60,000 bases of DNA. Source: Cryptomeria japonica (Eukaryota > Streptophyta > Pinopsida > Cupressales > Cupressaceae). Made by a program: the position numbers and the translations under genes. A model generated the notes under the pieces. It saw only the letters and a list, made by a program, of their open reading frames with translations, did no database searches and was not told the DNA's origin. How positions within the stretch are numbered: position 1 is the stretch's first letter; the number at the start of each line of letters is the position of its first letter. Of this stretch, positions 20,700-31,825 are shown piece after piece. The stretch spans positions 311,009,235-311,069,234 of the forward strand of contig NC_081405.1 in assembly GCF_030272615.1 (NCBI RefSeq), in the 5' to 3' direction.

Positions 20700-22413
20700 A
20701 TATCGATCATTTTCCCCCAACCCTTAACTATTACCAGAAATGTTTCCATCATGTATTCCGCCCTAATACCAGGCGTATTTGCAAAAATCACCTCAGGAGG
20801 TCACGCCATTTTCATGCTTTTCGCTTCCCGAGGAATATTTGATACTTCACACGCCAAAAACCCTCTTCATCCAAACTCACGTAGAAAGAATGCACACACT
20901 TTCTTTTCACATGTTTGAAGCTTCTTAATACATCTCCCAAAAAATAATAATGAAACGTTGGTAATATATTAAGTCCTTTACTTCAATTGCTCGATAAGGA
21001 ATATAATTTGCTCATCAAATATTAATATAATGGGCATATTGCTATGAATAAGGGGAAACATGTTTTGCTTTGATAGTCTTTTTTATTTTTATTTTTTAAA
21101 GTCACTAATACCTATGGGGGCACGTATACTATCAGTATATGTATTCTCATATTCATGTTATGCCTAAGATGTATATATTGATATATAATATATTTCCTTG
21201 ATGAAACATGAGCCTTTGTGAGATTCAATTGATAATTAATTAAAAATTTCTTAAAATAATAATAATGAGTTACCTCGATACGCAACCAAAACCTAGGGTT
21301 ACCTGATGCGACGACCAACAAGTTTTGACAAGGTCAATCATAAGTCTACCTGGCTCATGGTTAGAGTTTCAGAAAGCATGATTTCTTTCTTCCCTTTACC
21401 TCCCGACCTGATGATACTTTCCCTCCCTTCGTGGAGGACGGAAATCTTCTACACATACTTGGCCAATTAAATCAGTTAGATCCAAAATATTGTCCTATTC
21501 TGACATTTCATAATTCATTGACAAAGTTAAAACATCATGTCATAATGTTAATTGTGCAGTCATCAATTTACCAATTAAGATTCATCAAATCATCATTATA
21601 AGCATAGTTGACATCATTCAAATAAGCCTGAACATTTGAGCATATTCATTCGATTAAAGCATGAAAAACTAGGGCACATTCATTCCATTTAAACATGAAA
21701 ACTAAGACACATTCATTCAAATTAAACATGAAAACTAGGGCACGTTAAACATCTTGCAAGTATATCATAAATGCATTAAGGCAACATAAATCATGGTGTA
21801 AAAACTACATATTAACAACTAGGGCACAAGTGGGATGTAACAAAACGCTTACAGAAACTTCTAATAAATTTTGGTTTTACACTATGTACAAATGGGTTTT
21901 TCAAATTGCATAATTTCAAAAGGATAATGAAGAATTCATTTTGGTTCATACGTTCTAAATGTGTTCCTATGTTATTATTGTTGATTTCTATATGTTAAAT
22001 TAGTAACCCATTTATACATTTGTGCAAACTATTGGTAATATGTGTAATTAATGTAATGAAACATAGTCATTTCTTGGTGTCTTGAGTTAAATGTGCCTTG
22101 AAGTACAACCCATCTCTTCATATGTTTCAAGGTTTGTTATCCTTCTTTCAACATCATTGAAGTGTGTATTGATTCTACTTATAGAATAAGTCATTTATCG
22201 TTGTTTTGGCCCTAAAATAAATTATTCAGAAGCTTATTTATGATCAAAAGAAGAATTTGAAAAGGAGATCAAGCATTATATGTAAATTCAGTAGCTCAAA
22301 CATTTTTTTCTAAAGAGGTGAGTAATTCGGAACTAGCAAAGTGCTTGTATATCATTTAGGGTTCTATATAAAAATTAAGGTGATATAAGGTAGTTTCAAT
22401 GATAATTTTTTAG
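20700..22413. other. Unassigned AT-rich spacer
   Basis: Apart from the short tandem repeat at 21640-21741, I see no supported feature. The frame at 20574-20918 straddles the solo-LTR end and looks fortuitous. Confidence 0.4.
21640..21741. repeat. Three-copy tandem repeat, about 34 bp
   Basis: Units of the form gcacattcattc.atttaaacatgaaaactag recur three times with small changes. A partial fourth copy starts ggcacgttaaac. Confidence 0.8.
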
Positions 22414-22657
22414 TTATTTCTGGTGAGTCTTGTGAATTCAAGAAAAATAAAGTCTAAATACATAGGATACGAACATTTGGATGGGTTGACTAGCACATTA
22501 CCAACAATAGGAGATACGAAGCTTGGGCAAGTCAATTTAGATGAATTTTGGCAGAGAGTGAGAAATCCTAATAGACATGTAATCACACAAAGGTTAGCAG
22601 AAAGCGGATTACTCAAAGGAATTGCTTTTGCAATTGCTACACAATGCACAAAGTTAG
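22414..22657 (+). pseudogene. Unrecognised coding-like fragment, cut by Gypsy2 (left part)
   Basis: An open frame of about 81 codons begins after a TAG at 22411-22413 and has no clear ATG start. Its composition is protein-like (KYIGYEHLDGLTSTLPTIG, VNLDEFWQRVRNP), ending FAIATQCTKL at the Gypsy2 target site. If Gypsy2 and one gttag copy are removed, the same frame continues at 38801 for 31 more codons to TAG 38893-38895. I do not recognise the family; it could be an old element or a host gene piece. A GTGAGT that could be a splice donor lies at 22423. Confidence 0.4.
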
Positions 22658-22681
22658 TGTAGACACCCAAAATTGTCCAGT

Positions 22682-22919
22682 CTAATTAAATAAATATTTT
22701 ATTTATTTAATTATCTAAGCCTAATTCTTCTATTAATTAAATAAATCTTTATTTATTTAATTTATTCATTTATCCTCTTCTAACCTTATTTCTCATTTAA
22801 ATAAATACATTTATTTATTTAAATTATCATTTTCCTAAATTAAATAAATATTTTTATTTATTTAATTGATCCCACTTCTTCTATTAATTAAATAAATCTT
22901 TATTTATTTAATTAATTCA
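22682..22919. repeat. Five AT-rich palindromes in the Gypsy2 U3
   Basis: Five units of the type attaaataaat...atttatttaat, spaced about 45-60 bp apart, each nearly self-complementary. They recur in the 3' LTR near 38058-38297. Confidence 0.9.
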
Positions 22920-23076
22920 TTAACCTTTTCTACCCATGACACATGTCATTCATCTCTTAATTCATACACCACCTACCCCTTTCATTATTTTATTATTTCT
23001 TTTACCTACCCTCTAATCATAGTCGACCTCCTTTTACACCTCTCAATCTTATCCCTCCATTTCATATAGTGTCTTC

Positions 23077-23084
23077 TATATAAG
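23077..23084 (+). promoter_or_regulatory. TATA box of the Gypsy2 LTR
   Basis: tatataag within cttctatataaggag; the counterpart in the 3' LTR is at 38453-38460. The RNA start would be near 23110. Confidence 0.7.
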
Positions 23085-23422
23085 GAGATGTTTCCTTCAT
23101 TATCAAACCCTAATGAAAGATCTTAAGGACTGGACTACACTACGATCCTACTTGCAACCACATTCCGTTCTTTGTTGAGCTCTTGTGCATATAAAATCTA
23201 AGAGCAAATATATCAAGAAAGATCAATGGAGATAGGAAGAATGGAGATCCAAACCCTATTGGACATGTGATGGTATAATCTTTGTGATTTCATTTGATTT
23301 GCATTGTCTTAGGTAATCTTCATATGTTATGGTGGATCTTTGTTGTTGTTAGGCTAGGGTTTTGTGGTTGAATCTATTTAGTCTTTCAACATTATTGTTA
23401 TCCATTTTCACCATAAACATTT

Positions 23423-23440
23423 TGGCACACCCGGTGGGAC
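23423..23440 (+). promoter_or_regulatory. Primer binding site of Gypsy2
   Basis: tggcacacccggtgggac follows the LTR after three bases. Gypsy3 has the related tggcttgcccggtgggac in the same place. I do not assign the tRNA. Confidence 0.75.
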
Positions 23441-23532
23441 CCTTGTCCCCTTTTTGCATTTAACATCTTGTTGCAAATTTTGTATTTTGAAGTTGCAGAT
23501 CTGACGTTTTCGACAACATTTTTCGACCTTTT

Positions 23533-23791
23533 CGCGTCTGCGCACTTTCAAATCGTGTTTTTGATTTTCTGGCACGTTTGCGACATCTGGAGCCGCGTCT
23601 ATGTTATTGGTAATATTTTATTTTGCAGGTTCCAGGAAAGCGCGTCTGTGTTGTAAAGTCGCGTCTGAGCTGTTTTTATCCGCGTCTGTGTCCAGGAAGC
23701 GCATTTGAGTTCTGTTGTCACGTCTGTGTCTCATAGAACCGTGTCTATGTCACCCAGTCGTGTCTGTGTTGAGGGTAATCGCGTTTGTGTT
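23533..23791 (+). repeat. GCGTCTGTG repeat, block A (about 10 copies)
   Basis: Variants of cGCGTCTGTGTt (also GTGTCTATG, GCGTTTGTG) recur every 20-60 bp, separated by unrelated text. They sit early in the Gypsy2 leader. Confidence 0.85.
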
Positions 23792-25013
23792 TACCAGTTT
23801 TAAATTTTGGATTTTTATTGATTCAGTTTTCAGATTTTGCATTTAGGGTTTCAGATCTGGTTTATTTTGAGCTAACATTTTCAGATCTAGCTAACAAAAT
23901 TGGTGCAGCTTGCCTTGGAAGCTAAATCGTTTGGTTGAAGGCCCCTATTTTCACAAAGTCTTTTGGGTTTAAAATTTACCTAACTTGTGTGCTTGCAGGA
24001 AGGGGTGATTATTTGAAACAATCCAAACTACTAACAACTCTTTGTTGCAGGTCCTTGGCAAGGGTTTTTGGATTTTTATTGTGTGCCTTGTTTTCATAGA
24101 CTAGCAAACACTTCAATTGGTACACTAAAATTAAATCATTGTCTTTTGTGTCTTGAGTAATAGGCTCTTTTTGTTTAATCTTTAGAGGGCCTGTCTTCCC
24201 GTGTGGTCATTAGGACTACTAGTGAGAAGAGAACGACCCAAGTGGTAGCAAAAGAAAAGCCATCTTCTTCCAAACCACTATAAATAACTGTATTCATGGT
24301 GAAAACTATGAATAACGTGTGTTGATTAGTTCATACCGACACTATGTCTCCCCATAAACCCATTTGATCAAATTTATTTGATCAGTTGTAGGGCGTAACC
24401 CCTACTGGCTGGGAGCCTTCTATATTTACAGAGCTGAAAGTACCGCATGTATGGCCACATGAGCGGATGCCCTTACTAGCACCTTTTTGTTTTAGAAGCC
24501 CAAATCCTTCTAGTTGTTGGGGCAGGAGGTCGGACCTCTGGTAGCAGCCCACACACATACGGTTCTTAGTAGAGATACAAAGTTCGCCACGGGGAGTTTT
24601 TGTGGGGGCTAATGCTTGGCTGACCCGAGAAGTGAGTGCCGAGGGTGGAGCCAGTGAGGTCAAGCATCTAAGTATTTTCTCTGAATAGCATAGCCTCGAG
24701 GGTAAAACCCCATGTGGGATCAACAACTATTGTCTTGACCAACCATAAGAATTGTGCTTAACTTATGTTAAACATTCAAAACATTCAAGACCAAACAACA
24801 AAACATTGTGTCTTTTGTGTCTTCAAGTGTATGCAAAACATTTTACATCAAACAACACACTTTTCTTAGAGTCACTTTGGGTCTAGACACTTGCAAACAT
24901 TGAGTCCTCATCAACACTGTGTCCTCTTGTCACGAAAAAATAGTCAAATAGTCAGATTTGGTCACAACAAAATGACTTCACAGATTGGAAAAAATTGCAC
25001 AAATTTTACAGAA

Positions 25014-25200
25014 ACGCGTCTGTGTCGGACATAATAGCGTTTGTGTGTATAACTGTGTCTGTGAAGGGCATAATCGTGTCTGTGTTCCAACAATCAGCAT
25101 TACACTTTGGCAAAAAAAATTCAGAAGCGTGTCTGTGTTAAACAGAGTCGCGTCTATGTCGGGAAACCGTGTCTGTGAAGTATACAGGTGCGTCTGTGTT
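25014..25200 (+). repeat. GCGTCTGTG repeat, block B (about 8 copies)
   Basis: Same motif and orientation as block A, at 15-60 bp spacing (acGCGTCTGTGTc, ccGTGTCTGTGaa, tgCGTCTGTGTt). Confidence 0.85.
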
Positions 25201-25691
25201 CAGAATTGAAAAACTGTTACAGTCCAGCAAACAAACACAGTCAGTTTCGGAATTCTTGAGCTTCCTAGGTCATTTCTCCAGGGTTTCATTTAGCAGTCAA
25301 CCTATCTTTGAGTCTCACAAAATCCATCATTGCTTCACATCTCTCATTACATTCACATTTGTCTAAACTTGGGTCAAAAGGTCATTTGCTTGTCCTCACT
25401 ATACTTTGTCAACACACTACATACAACAACACTTTGCTAGGTGGTCCCTCATTAAGGTTTCTTACCTTTGGGTCTCATTTGGTCTTACTTAGAGTCAAGG
25501 TCAACTTACCTCATCAAGAGAAACTATCCTCTCTTTGGAAGTCACACCTACTCTACTACATACATACTTGGTTTTACACTTTGGACATTGCAAGTACACT
25601 TCAGATTCATTTACATTCCATTCAACTCTTGGCCTTCCATACTTTTTCCATTTTTCATCTAGTCTCACACCTATTGGTCAATACCTAGTTC

Positions 25692-27401
25692 ATGGTTGAA
25701 ACCCGTCTTCAAAAATCTAGGAGAGAAACTAAAGAGGCTCAAGAGTCCGCAAACATGAGTTCTTATGAGTATGATAATGATATCTTTTTCAATTCTGATT
25801 ATACTACATTACCTGACATGGATGCCTATAGAAACATTCCAAACGTTGAGAACATGGACACTATAAACAACAATGCTATACATAATGACAATATGGACAA
25901 CTTTTTAGTACATTCAGCAGATGTGGAAGAATCCATTATGAATCCCCATTTTAATCGATTGGTTGAGGAAATAATGAGAAGGGATAGACAATACTTTTTA
26001 CAAATGATGGCACAAAGTGGAGCCAAGATACCTCATGATTTTGACATGTCTCAAATAATGGAAAATCGACCTTTGCAACAACTTCACTCCAACATGGATG
26101 AAAGGAGACCTAATAGTGGAGGAAATAGAGGACCACACATGGTACCTGAATCACCATCAGCTTTGCTTCAAAAACCAGAGGTCCCACATACACATGGTCA
26201 AACATATGATACTCACCTTCGTAGACCATTATGGAAATCTTATGGAGAGAAATATGCTCAATCACATACCAATGCTAAGGATCAACCACCAAAGCAATGG
26301 GATATTCAAAGGCATGCTCAAAATTTGGACACAAGGAAACCCCATGTCAAATTTGGGGGCAATACAATAGAACATGACATGACTGTAGAGTATGGTATAC
26401 ATGCGCAAAATAGATATGGTGTTCCTCAACATGAATCTATACCAAGTGGTCCATATACGCAGCATCATTACAGACCTCCTCCATATGAACATGTGTATCA
26501 TCAATATCATCCATATATGCAACATGCTCCCCCTCCAATGGGTACCTCAAACATAGGATATGGTCCAAGAAGTCGATCTCCACCTAAGAGCAGTTTGGAA
26601 CAACAAATCAGGGACTTACAAAAGAAAATGGAGGACATAAATACACCAAAGCCAACATATACAATGAGAGACATATGTCCTTATCCATTTGACAAGAGCA
26701 TTCCAATGCCTCCTTTTCCTACACACTTTGTGACACCTAAATTTGATAAGTATAGAGGAAAAGGGGATCCTAAGGCACACATAAGACAGTTTTTCACAGC
26801 TTGCATTGAGATAGCAGCAGAAGAGACATATTTGATGAGATTATTCCCACAAAGCCTAGGTGATCAAGCTATGGAATGGTTCTCCCAACTTCCACCTGGT
26901 ATTAAGTCATGGGGTGACTTAGCAGAGGCATTTATTCAACATTTCTCCTACAACATAGAGACAGACATATCAGTCACTACTCTGTGCAACACCAAGCAAA
27001 AAGAGGGAGAATCTTTTGCATCATTCCTACAAAGATGGAGAAATCTAGCCAGCAGATGCTCTTGTGAAATTCCACAAAAACAAATGGTAGAGATGTTCAC
27101 ACAAAATGTTAACAAAGACATTGGCTATGACCTAAGGAAAGCTTGTTTGTCCACCTTCAAGGACGTTATTGAAAAAGGCTTAGCAACAGAGAAGGTCCTA
27201 CTTGAACAAGGAGTCATTAAGATATTCAAGGAAAACAAAGATGACTTTAAAGGAAAAGACAAGCCAAGATTTTGGAATAAAAACAAGAACACGGTCAATG
27301 ATGGTGTTGTTGATGCCAACATAGTGTGACCCAAAGTCATCTTTTCGGGATCAAGTTCTAAAAACAATCAGGTGAATACCCAAACAACTTCCAGATCATG
27401 A
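25692..27401 (+). pseudogene. Gypsy2 Gag
   Basis: The ATG at 25692 opens 545 codons. The first 350 residues are Asn/His/Pro/Tyr-rich without a known fold. The retrotransposon gag domain is near residues 350-480 (FDKYRGKGDPKAHIRQFF, AMEWFSQLPPGIKSW, FIQHFSYNIETDISV). TGA at 27327-27329 and 27399-27401 interrupt the frame before the zinc-knuckle segment; both fit CGA-to-TGA. The phase does not change. Gag would build the particle and bind element RNA. Confidence 0.92.
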
Positions 27402-28781
27402 AGGAAGTATACCCCATTGGGAGAACCACTTGAGTCAGTTTTCAAGAAGCTAGTGGCAAACAAGGTAATCACTATTCTAGATTTTCCCCCATATGAACCA
27501 AAGGTTAAACCAAATTGGTGGAATGATGATGAATATTGTGAATTTCATAAGAGCAAGGGTCATAAGATAGGAAATTGTCATCGACTGAAGAACATCATAC
27601 AAGATCTCATTGATAGAGGTGACATTGAGATTAAGGGACATTCGTCTAATCAAGAACATGAAATGTTTAAGGAACCATTCCCAAAACATGACAAGGGAAA
27701 AGCTAAAGCCATAGAGGATCAAACCAATTATACCAGAGCATCTTACAACTATGATTCAACCATAAATCACATCTCGCTGGACAATTATGTCTCTACCATT
27801 ATCATCAAGGACAAAGTGTCTGAGAATTCTACTCGGAGACCCAGGATTGTCCTAAAAGGTGTTGGATCTTCTTCTGAACCTACCTCTAAATGTCATGTTA
27901 CAACCCACCGAGGTAAAATCACTTTGCAAGGTGCTCTAGCCAAGAACACTGCCTCCTCATCAACCAAACCTGAGTATGACCTTGTAGAACAGCTAGGGAA
28001 GACACCCGCGCTCATCTCCATCCTTGAGCTATTACGCATATCTCCCGCACATAAAGCCATTCTTGACAAAATCTTGAGAGATATTGTTGTTCCTATTGAT
28101 CTGAACGTGGACCAGTTTCAAGCCATGGTGGGATACCTTTCTGTTCCACATTCACTTACTTTCACAGAAGTCGATGACGCCTCCGTAAGTCAGCCACATA
28201 ATCCACCATTACAGATTGAAGCCTTCATACACAAACATCGAATAAAAAGAGTCCTGATAGATGGAGGAGCAGGTCTAAACATTTGCACATTAAACACTAT
28301 CACACAATTGGGATATTCTGATAAAGCTGTGAATTCTACAAACAAAATCACCATTAAAGAATATGATGACGAAGAGCGTTCATCCAAGGGCACAATCACC
28401 TTACCTCTCAGAGTTGGGCCAGTTACAAAGGATGTGGTTTGTCAAGTCCTGGATTTAAATCTCACTTATAACATATTGCTAGGACGTCCTTGGATTCATG
28501 AAATGAGGGCAGTCCCATCCACATATCACCAATGCATTAAGTTTCCTCATAATGGAGTGGAAGTAACAGTTAACGGTGATCCTAATCCATTCATATACTG
28601 CAATAACCTAAAATCAAAGACTGAGACTATCATTCCCAGTAATCGTGAGGTTGTTCCTTCGTCGGCATACATTGATCCTGAGTCATTAAAACCTTCGACA
28701 TCAAAACAAGGTGAGCTTAAAGGCAAGTTTCAGGACAAAGGCATGGGGGAATATACTTTAAATCAAACCATGTACTTATGA
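27402..28781 (+). pseudogene. Gypsy2 Gag C-terminus and aspartic protease
   Basis: Same phase as gag. CEFHKSKGHKIGNC is a zinc-knuckle-like block near 27540. DLVEQLGKTPALISILELL is the spacer seen before the protease in plant Ty3/gypsy polyproteins. The protease has RVLIDGGAGLNIC with the catalytic Asp codon at 28260, and LGRPWIHEM near its end. The active-site triad is D-G-G rather than D-(T/S)-G, a variant common in plant gypsy proteins. TGA at 28779-28781 breaks the frame. It would cut the polyprotein. Confidence 0.9.
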
Positions 28782-29711
28782 CAAGTCATGAGTTCCCCAA
28801 AAGAATATGGAAGACCACATCCTAAGAAACAAATCTCCATCATGATGCTCAAATGGAACCCTACTACCTTTCAAAGATGGGGTGAACTAGAAGAGGAAGA
28901 TTTATACCAAATGCTTTTCAGGGACAATGAAGAGGAAACACAAGACCACATCAACCTACCATGTGAGAAATATGGCAAAGGCTTCAAAATTCTACAAAAA
29001 TTCGGGTATAATGGAAAAAGCCCTCTGGGGTTACGAAAGGAAGGCATCATTGAACCTTTACAACCTGAATTGACTTTCAAGAAGGAAGGCTCGAAAGGAC
29101 TTGGTTTCTTAACTTCCAAGGTCCACACCCAAAGGACAGAAGAAGCTTTACAAATCAAAGCTGCCAAAATGCAACAAGAGGATCACTATTCCACAGATTC
29201 TAACGAATGGGAATGGGGTTCAGACAAGTCTTCCAGTGACTACGAGCTCACCGAGACATTCAGAGAGCCAGACAAACCCACAGAAGAAGAGGAATTTTAT
29301 AACAAGTTCAGAGTTGGTCAAGAAACAACCCATGAGGATTCCACACAGTCCTTGTCTCAAGGTTCTAGGTTGAAATCACATAGGATGAGAACACCTGTCC
29401 CGAAATGCGCTACTAGTGATGATAATTTGGATTCGCTCGTGATCGAGACTGATGAGGAGAGTGCCATCGATGACCTCGATAATTACCTTGACATACCCGA
29501 ATATAACTACATCTTCACTCTTAGGCCCACTGACTTCGAAGACATTAACGGCCTTCCCCTTGTTCACCACCAACTCATTGACTGAGATCATGAAGGACCT
29601 GCACAATTTGATACATTCCAAAATGATGAAGCTTTTATTGACTATCTGGGGATACGGGACGATCTTCCCCCTGGAGACCATAAAGCAAGATACACTATAG
29701 AACTCAATAGT
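28782..29711 (+). pseudogene. Gypsy2 linker with G-patch domain
   Basis: Same phase. After a short start comes a G-patch, about 28970-29110: KGFKILQKFGYNGKSPLGL, then GIIEPLQ and KGLGF. G-patch domains bind RNA or helicases and also occur in some retroviral and plant gypsy polyproteins next to protease. The rest is acidic linker (DSNEWEWGSDKSSSDYE). TGA at 29583-29585 interrupts; the phase then stays open into RT. Confidence 0.8.
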
Positions 29712-30866
29712 GTGGCATATTTTGGTGAGGGTGTCGGACCTTCCAGTCACACAAATGTGAAAATAAGAACAAATCAAGGGTCTTATGGCGAAAACCACAC
29801 TATGGCGCTATCTGACCCCAAAAAAGTAAAAAGAAAGGATGTATCTGAGGGCGAAAACCTCTCTGAGGCACCCGAAGATGGAAGGCTCAACATTCTCCCA
29901 GCATCATATGAGGAAAAGTCATCCATGTTGGTAGAGGAGACTATCAAAACAAACATTGGTACAGAAGAGGTTCCACACAACATATTCCTAGCTCAATCAT
30001 TGACAGAGTCTGAAAGGTCAAAATTCATAAGTTTCTTTAAAGAGCAACAAATCAACTTCACCTGGTCATACGCAAATATGCCTGGATTAGATCCGGATTT
30101 GGTAATGCATCATTTGACAGTCAAATCAGAGGCAAAACCAGTGAAACAGAAATTAAGAAAAATGCATCCACAAGTGGCATTACTAGTCAAAGCAGAACTT
30201 GAGAAGTTATTGGATGTCGAATTCATACGCCCAATTGATTATCCTGAATGGATCTCCAACTTAGTGCCTGTCAGTAAACCAGATCGCAGCATCAGAATAT
30301 ATACAGATTTCAGAGACATCAACAAAGCTTGCCCAAAAGATGACTTCCCATTGCCAAATATTGACTTGATTATTGATCTCACAGCAGGTCATGAAATGTT
30401 ATCATTGATGGATGGATTCTCGAGTTATAATCAAATAAGGCTCGCACCCGAGGATCAACACAAAACATCATTTACTTGTCCGTGGGGAACTTTCTGCTGG
30501 AATGTCATGCCTTTCGGGCTAAAGAATGCAGGTGCTACATATCAAAGAGCCATGACTACTATCTTTCATGATCTCATGCACATCACCGTGGAAGATTATG
30601 TTGATGACCTCTTGGGCAAATCAATAGACAGAAATACACATTTGGACATACTTTCAGTCATCTTTGATCGGTTGGAAAAATACAAAGTAAGATTAAACCC
30701 CAAGAAATGTGGCTTTGGAGTAACCTCTGGGAAGCTCCTAGGATTCATTGTATCCAAAAGGGGAATTGAAGCTGATCCAGCAAAAGTCAAGGCCATCTTG
30801 GAAATGCAACCACCAAGAAATATCAGTCAACTTCGATCCTTACAAGGCAGACTCCAGTCCATCTGA
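29712..30866 (+). pseudogene. Gypsy2 reverse transcriptase
   Basis: Ty3-type RT: KQKLRKMHPQVALLVKAELEKLL, IRIYTDFRDINKACPKDDFPLP, MDGFSSYNQIRLAPEDQHKTSF, MPFGLKNAGATYQRAM and the catalytic YVDD (30597-30608), then GFIVSKRGIEADPAKV. The frame is open before 29712 back to the TGA at 29583-29585. TGA 30864-30866 and TAG 30906-30908 stop it near the RNase H boundary. All catalytic Asp residues are present. Confidence 0.94.
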
Positions 30867-31825
30867 AGGTTCATAGCACAACTGGTAGATAAGTGTAATC
30901 CTTTTTAGCACCTGCTACATAAAAACATCAAATTCAATTGGGATGATAACTGTCAACAGGCTTTCCAGACGCTCAAAGATTATCTTTTAAATCCGCTAGT
31001 TCTGATGCCACCAGTTCCAGATCAACCACTGTTACTATACATATCAGCTACTCCAACAGCACTGGGGGCACTCTTAGCACAACAAATTGCTGAGGGCAAG
31101 GAAAAAGCAGTATACTACATTAGTCGCACATTGGTAGGATACGAGCTAAACTACACACCAATTGAGCGTGCATGTCTCGCTATGGTCTTTGCTTCGCAGA
31201 AATTACGACATTACATGCTCACTCATAAGACTAAGTTAGTTGCAAGGATAGACCCATTGAAATACCTTCTCAATAAAGCAACACTTACTGGGCGACTGGC
31301 CAAATGGGTAATGATCCTAAGTGAATTCGACATCGAGTATGTGGACAAAAAAGAAATAAAAGGACAAGCCATCGTAGATCAATTAGCAGATGCTCCCATG
31401 ATAGATGATGTTCCTCTAAATTCAGAATTTCCAGATGAATCCATTTTGACAATGTCACATGCAAAGCCATGGCAACTGTACTTCGACGGCTCATACACAC
31501 AGCATGGGGCAAGAGCTGGCATCCTCTTTATAACTCCTCAAGGGGATTCTATACCAAAATCATACCACTTATCATTTCCTTGCACTAACAATATAGCGGA
31601 ATATGAGGCATTAACAACAGGATTACGAATTGCAGTTCAATGGAAGATCTAGGAGCTTCATGTTTTTGGGGACTCCCAACTTGTCATTCGTCAAGCAACT
31701 GATGATTACCAAACAAAAGATGAAAAATTAATGCCTTATAAACAAATGGTGGATGATCTGAAACAACACTTCACAAAGATAGACTTTGAGCAGATACCAA
31801 GAGAGCAGAATCGTGTGCAGATGCC
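30867..31825 (+). pseudogene. Gypsy2 RNase H and second (Tat-type) RNase H
   Basis: The first RNase H, with LLLYISATPTALGALLAQ, ISRTLVGYELNYTPIER and YMLTHKTKL, is the ordinary Ty3 domain, in which the first Asp position reads S-A here. A second RNase H follows: WQLYFDGSYTQHGARAG (Asp codon at 31485), NNIAEYEALTTGL, and FGDSQLVIRQ (Asp at 31671). This second, archaeal-like domain is typical of Tat elements. TAG 31650-31652 splits it. A one-base loss near 31815, within the segment leading to DAMATIASL, shifts the phase. Confidence 0.88.

Larger units (their letters stand above)
22658..23419 (+). repeat. 5' LTR of Gypsy2
   Basis: 762 bp, TGTAGACACCC...ATAAACA. Palindromic U3 array at 22682-22919, TATA box at 23077-23084, then an R/U5 region leading to the primer site. 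Confidence 0.96.
23441..25691 (+). other. Gypsy2 leader
   Basis: About 2.25 kb precede gag. It carries two blocks of GCGTCTGTG repeats (23533-23791 and 25014-25200) and a 20-bp palindrome tgatcaaatttatttgatca (24365-24384). The segment at 24400-24720 contains a minus-strand frame of 114 codons that I treat as a shadow. Splicing of the leader cannot be judged by eye. Confidence 0.6.

Noticed and set aside
22410-22670. Minus-strand 86-codon frame overlapping the Gypsy2 left junction
   Set aside because: It runs across the LTR boundary, so it cannot predate the insertion; the plus-strand frame is the one that continues across the empty site.
24382-24726. Minus-strand 114-codon frame in the Gypsy2 leader as a gene
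   Set aside because: No motif, no plausible start context, and it overlaps a leader region that is likely conserved as RNA; it is more simply a chance frame.
24985-25209. 74-codon Cys/Val-rich frame in the Gypsy2 leader as a small secreted peptide
   Set aside because: The Val-Cys text (RVCV, SVCV) is simply the translation of the GCGTCTGTG repeat in one phase, with no signal peptide.
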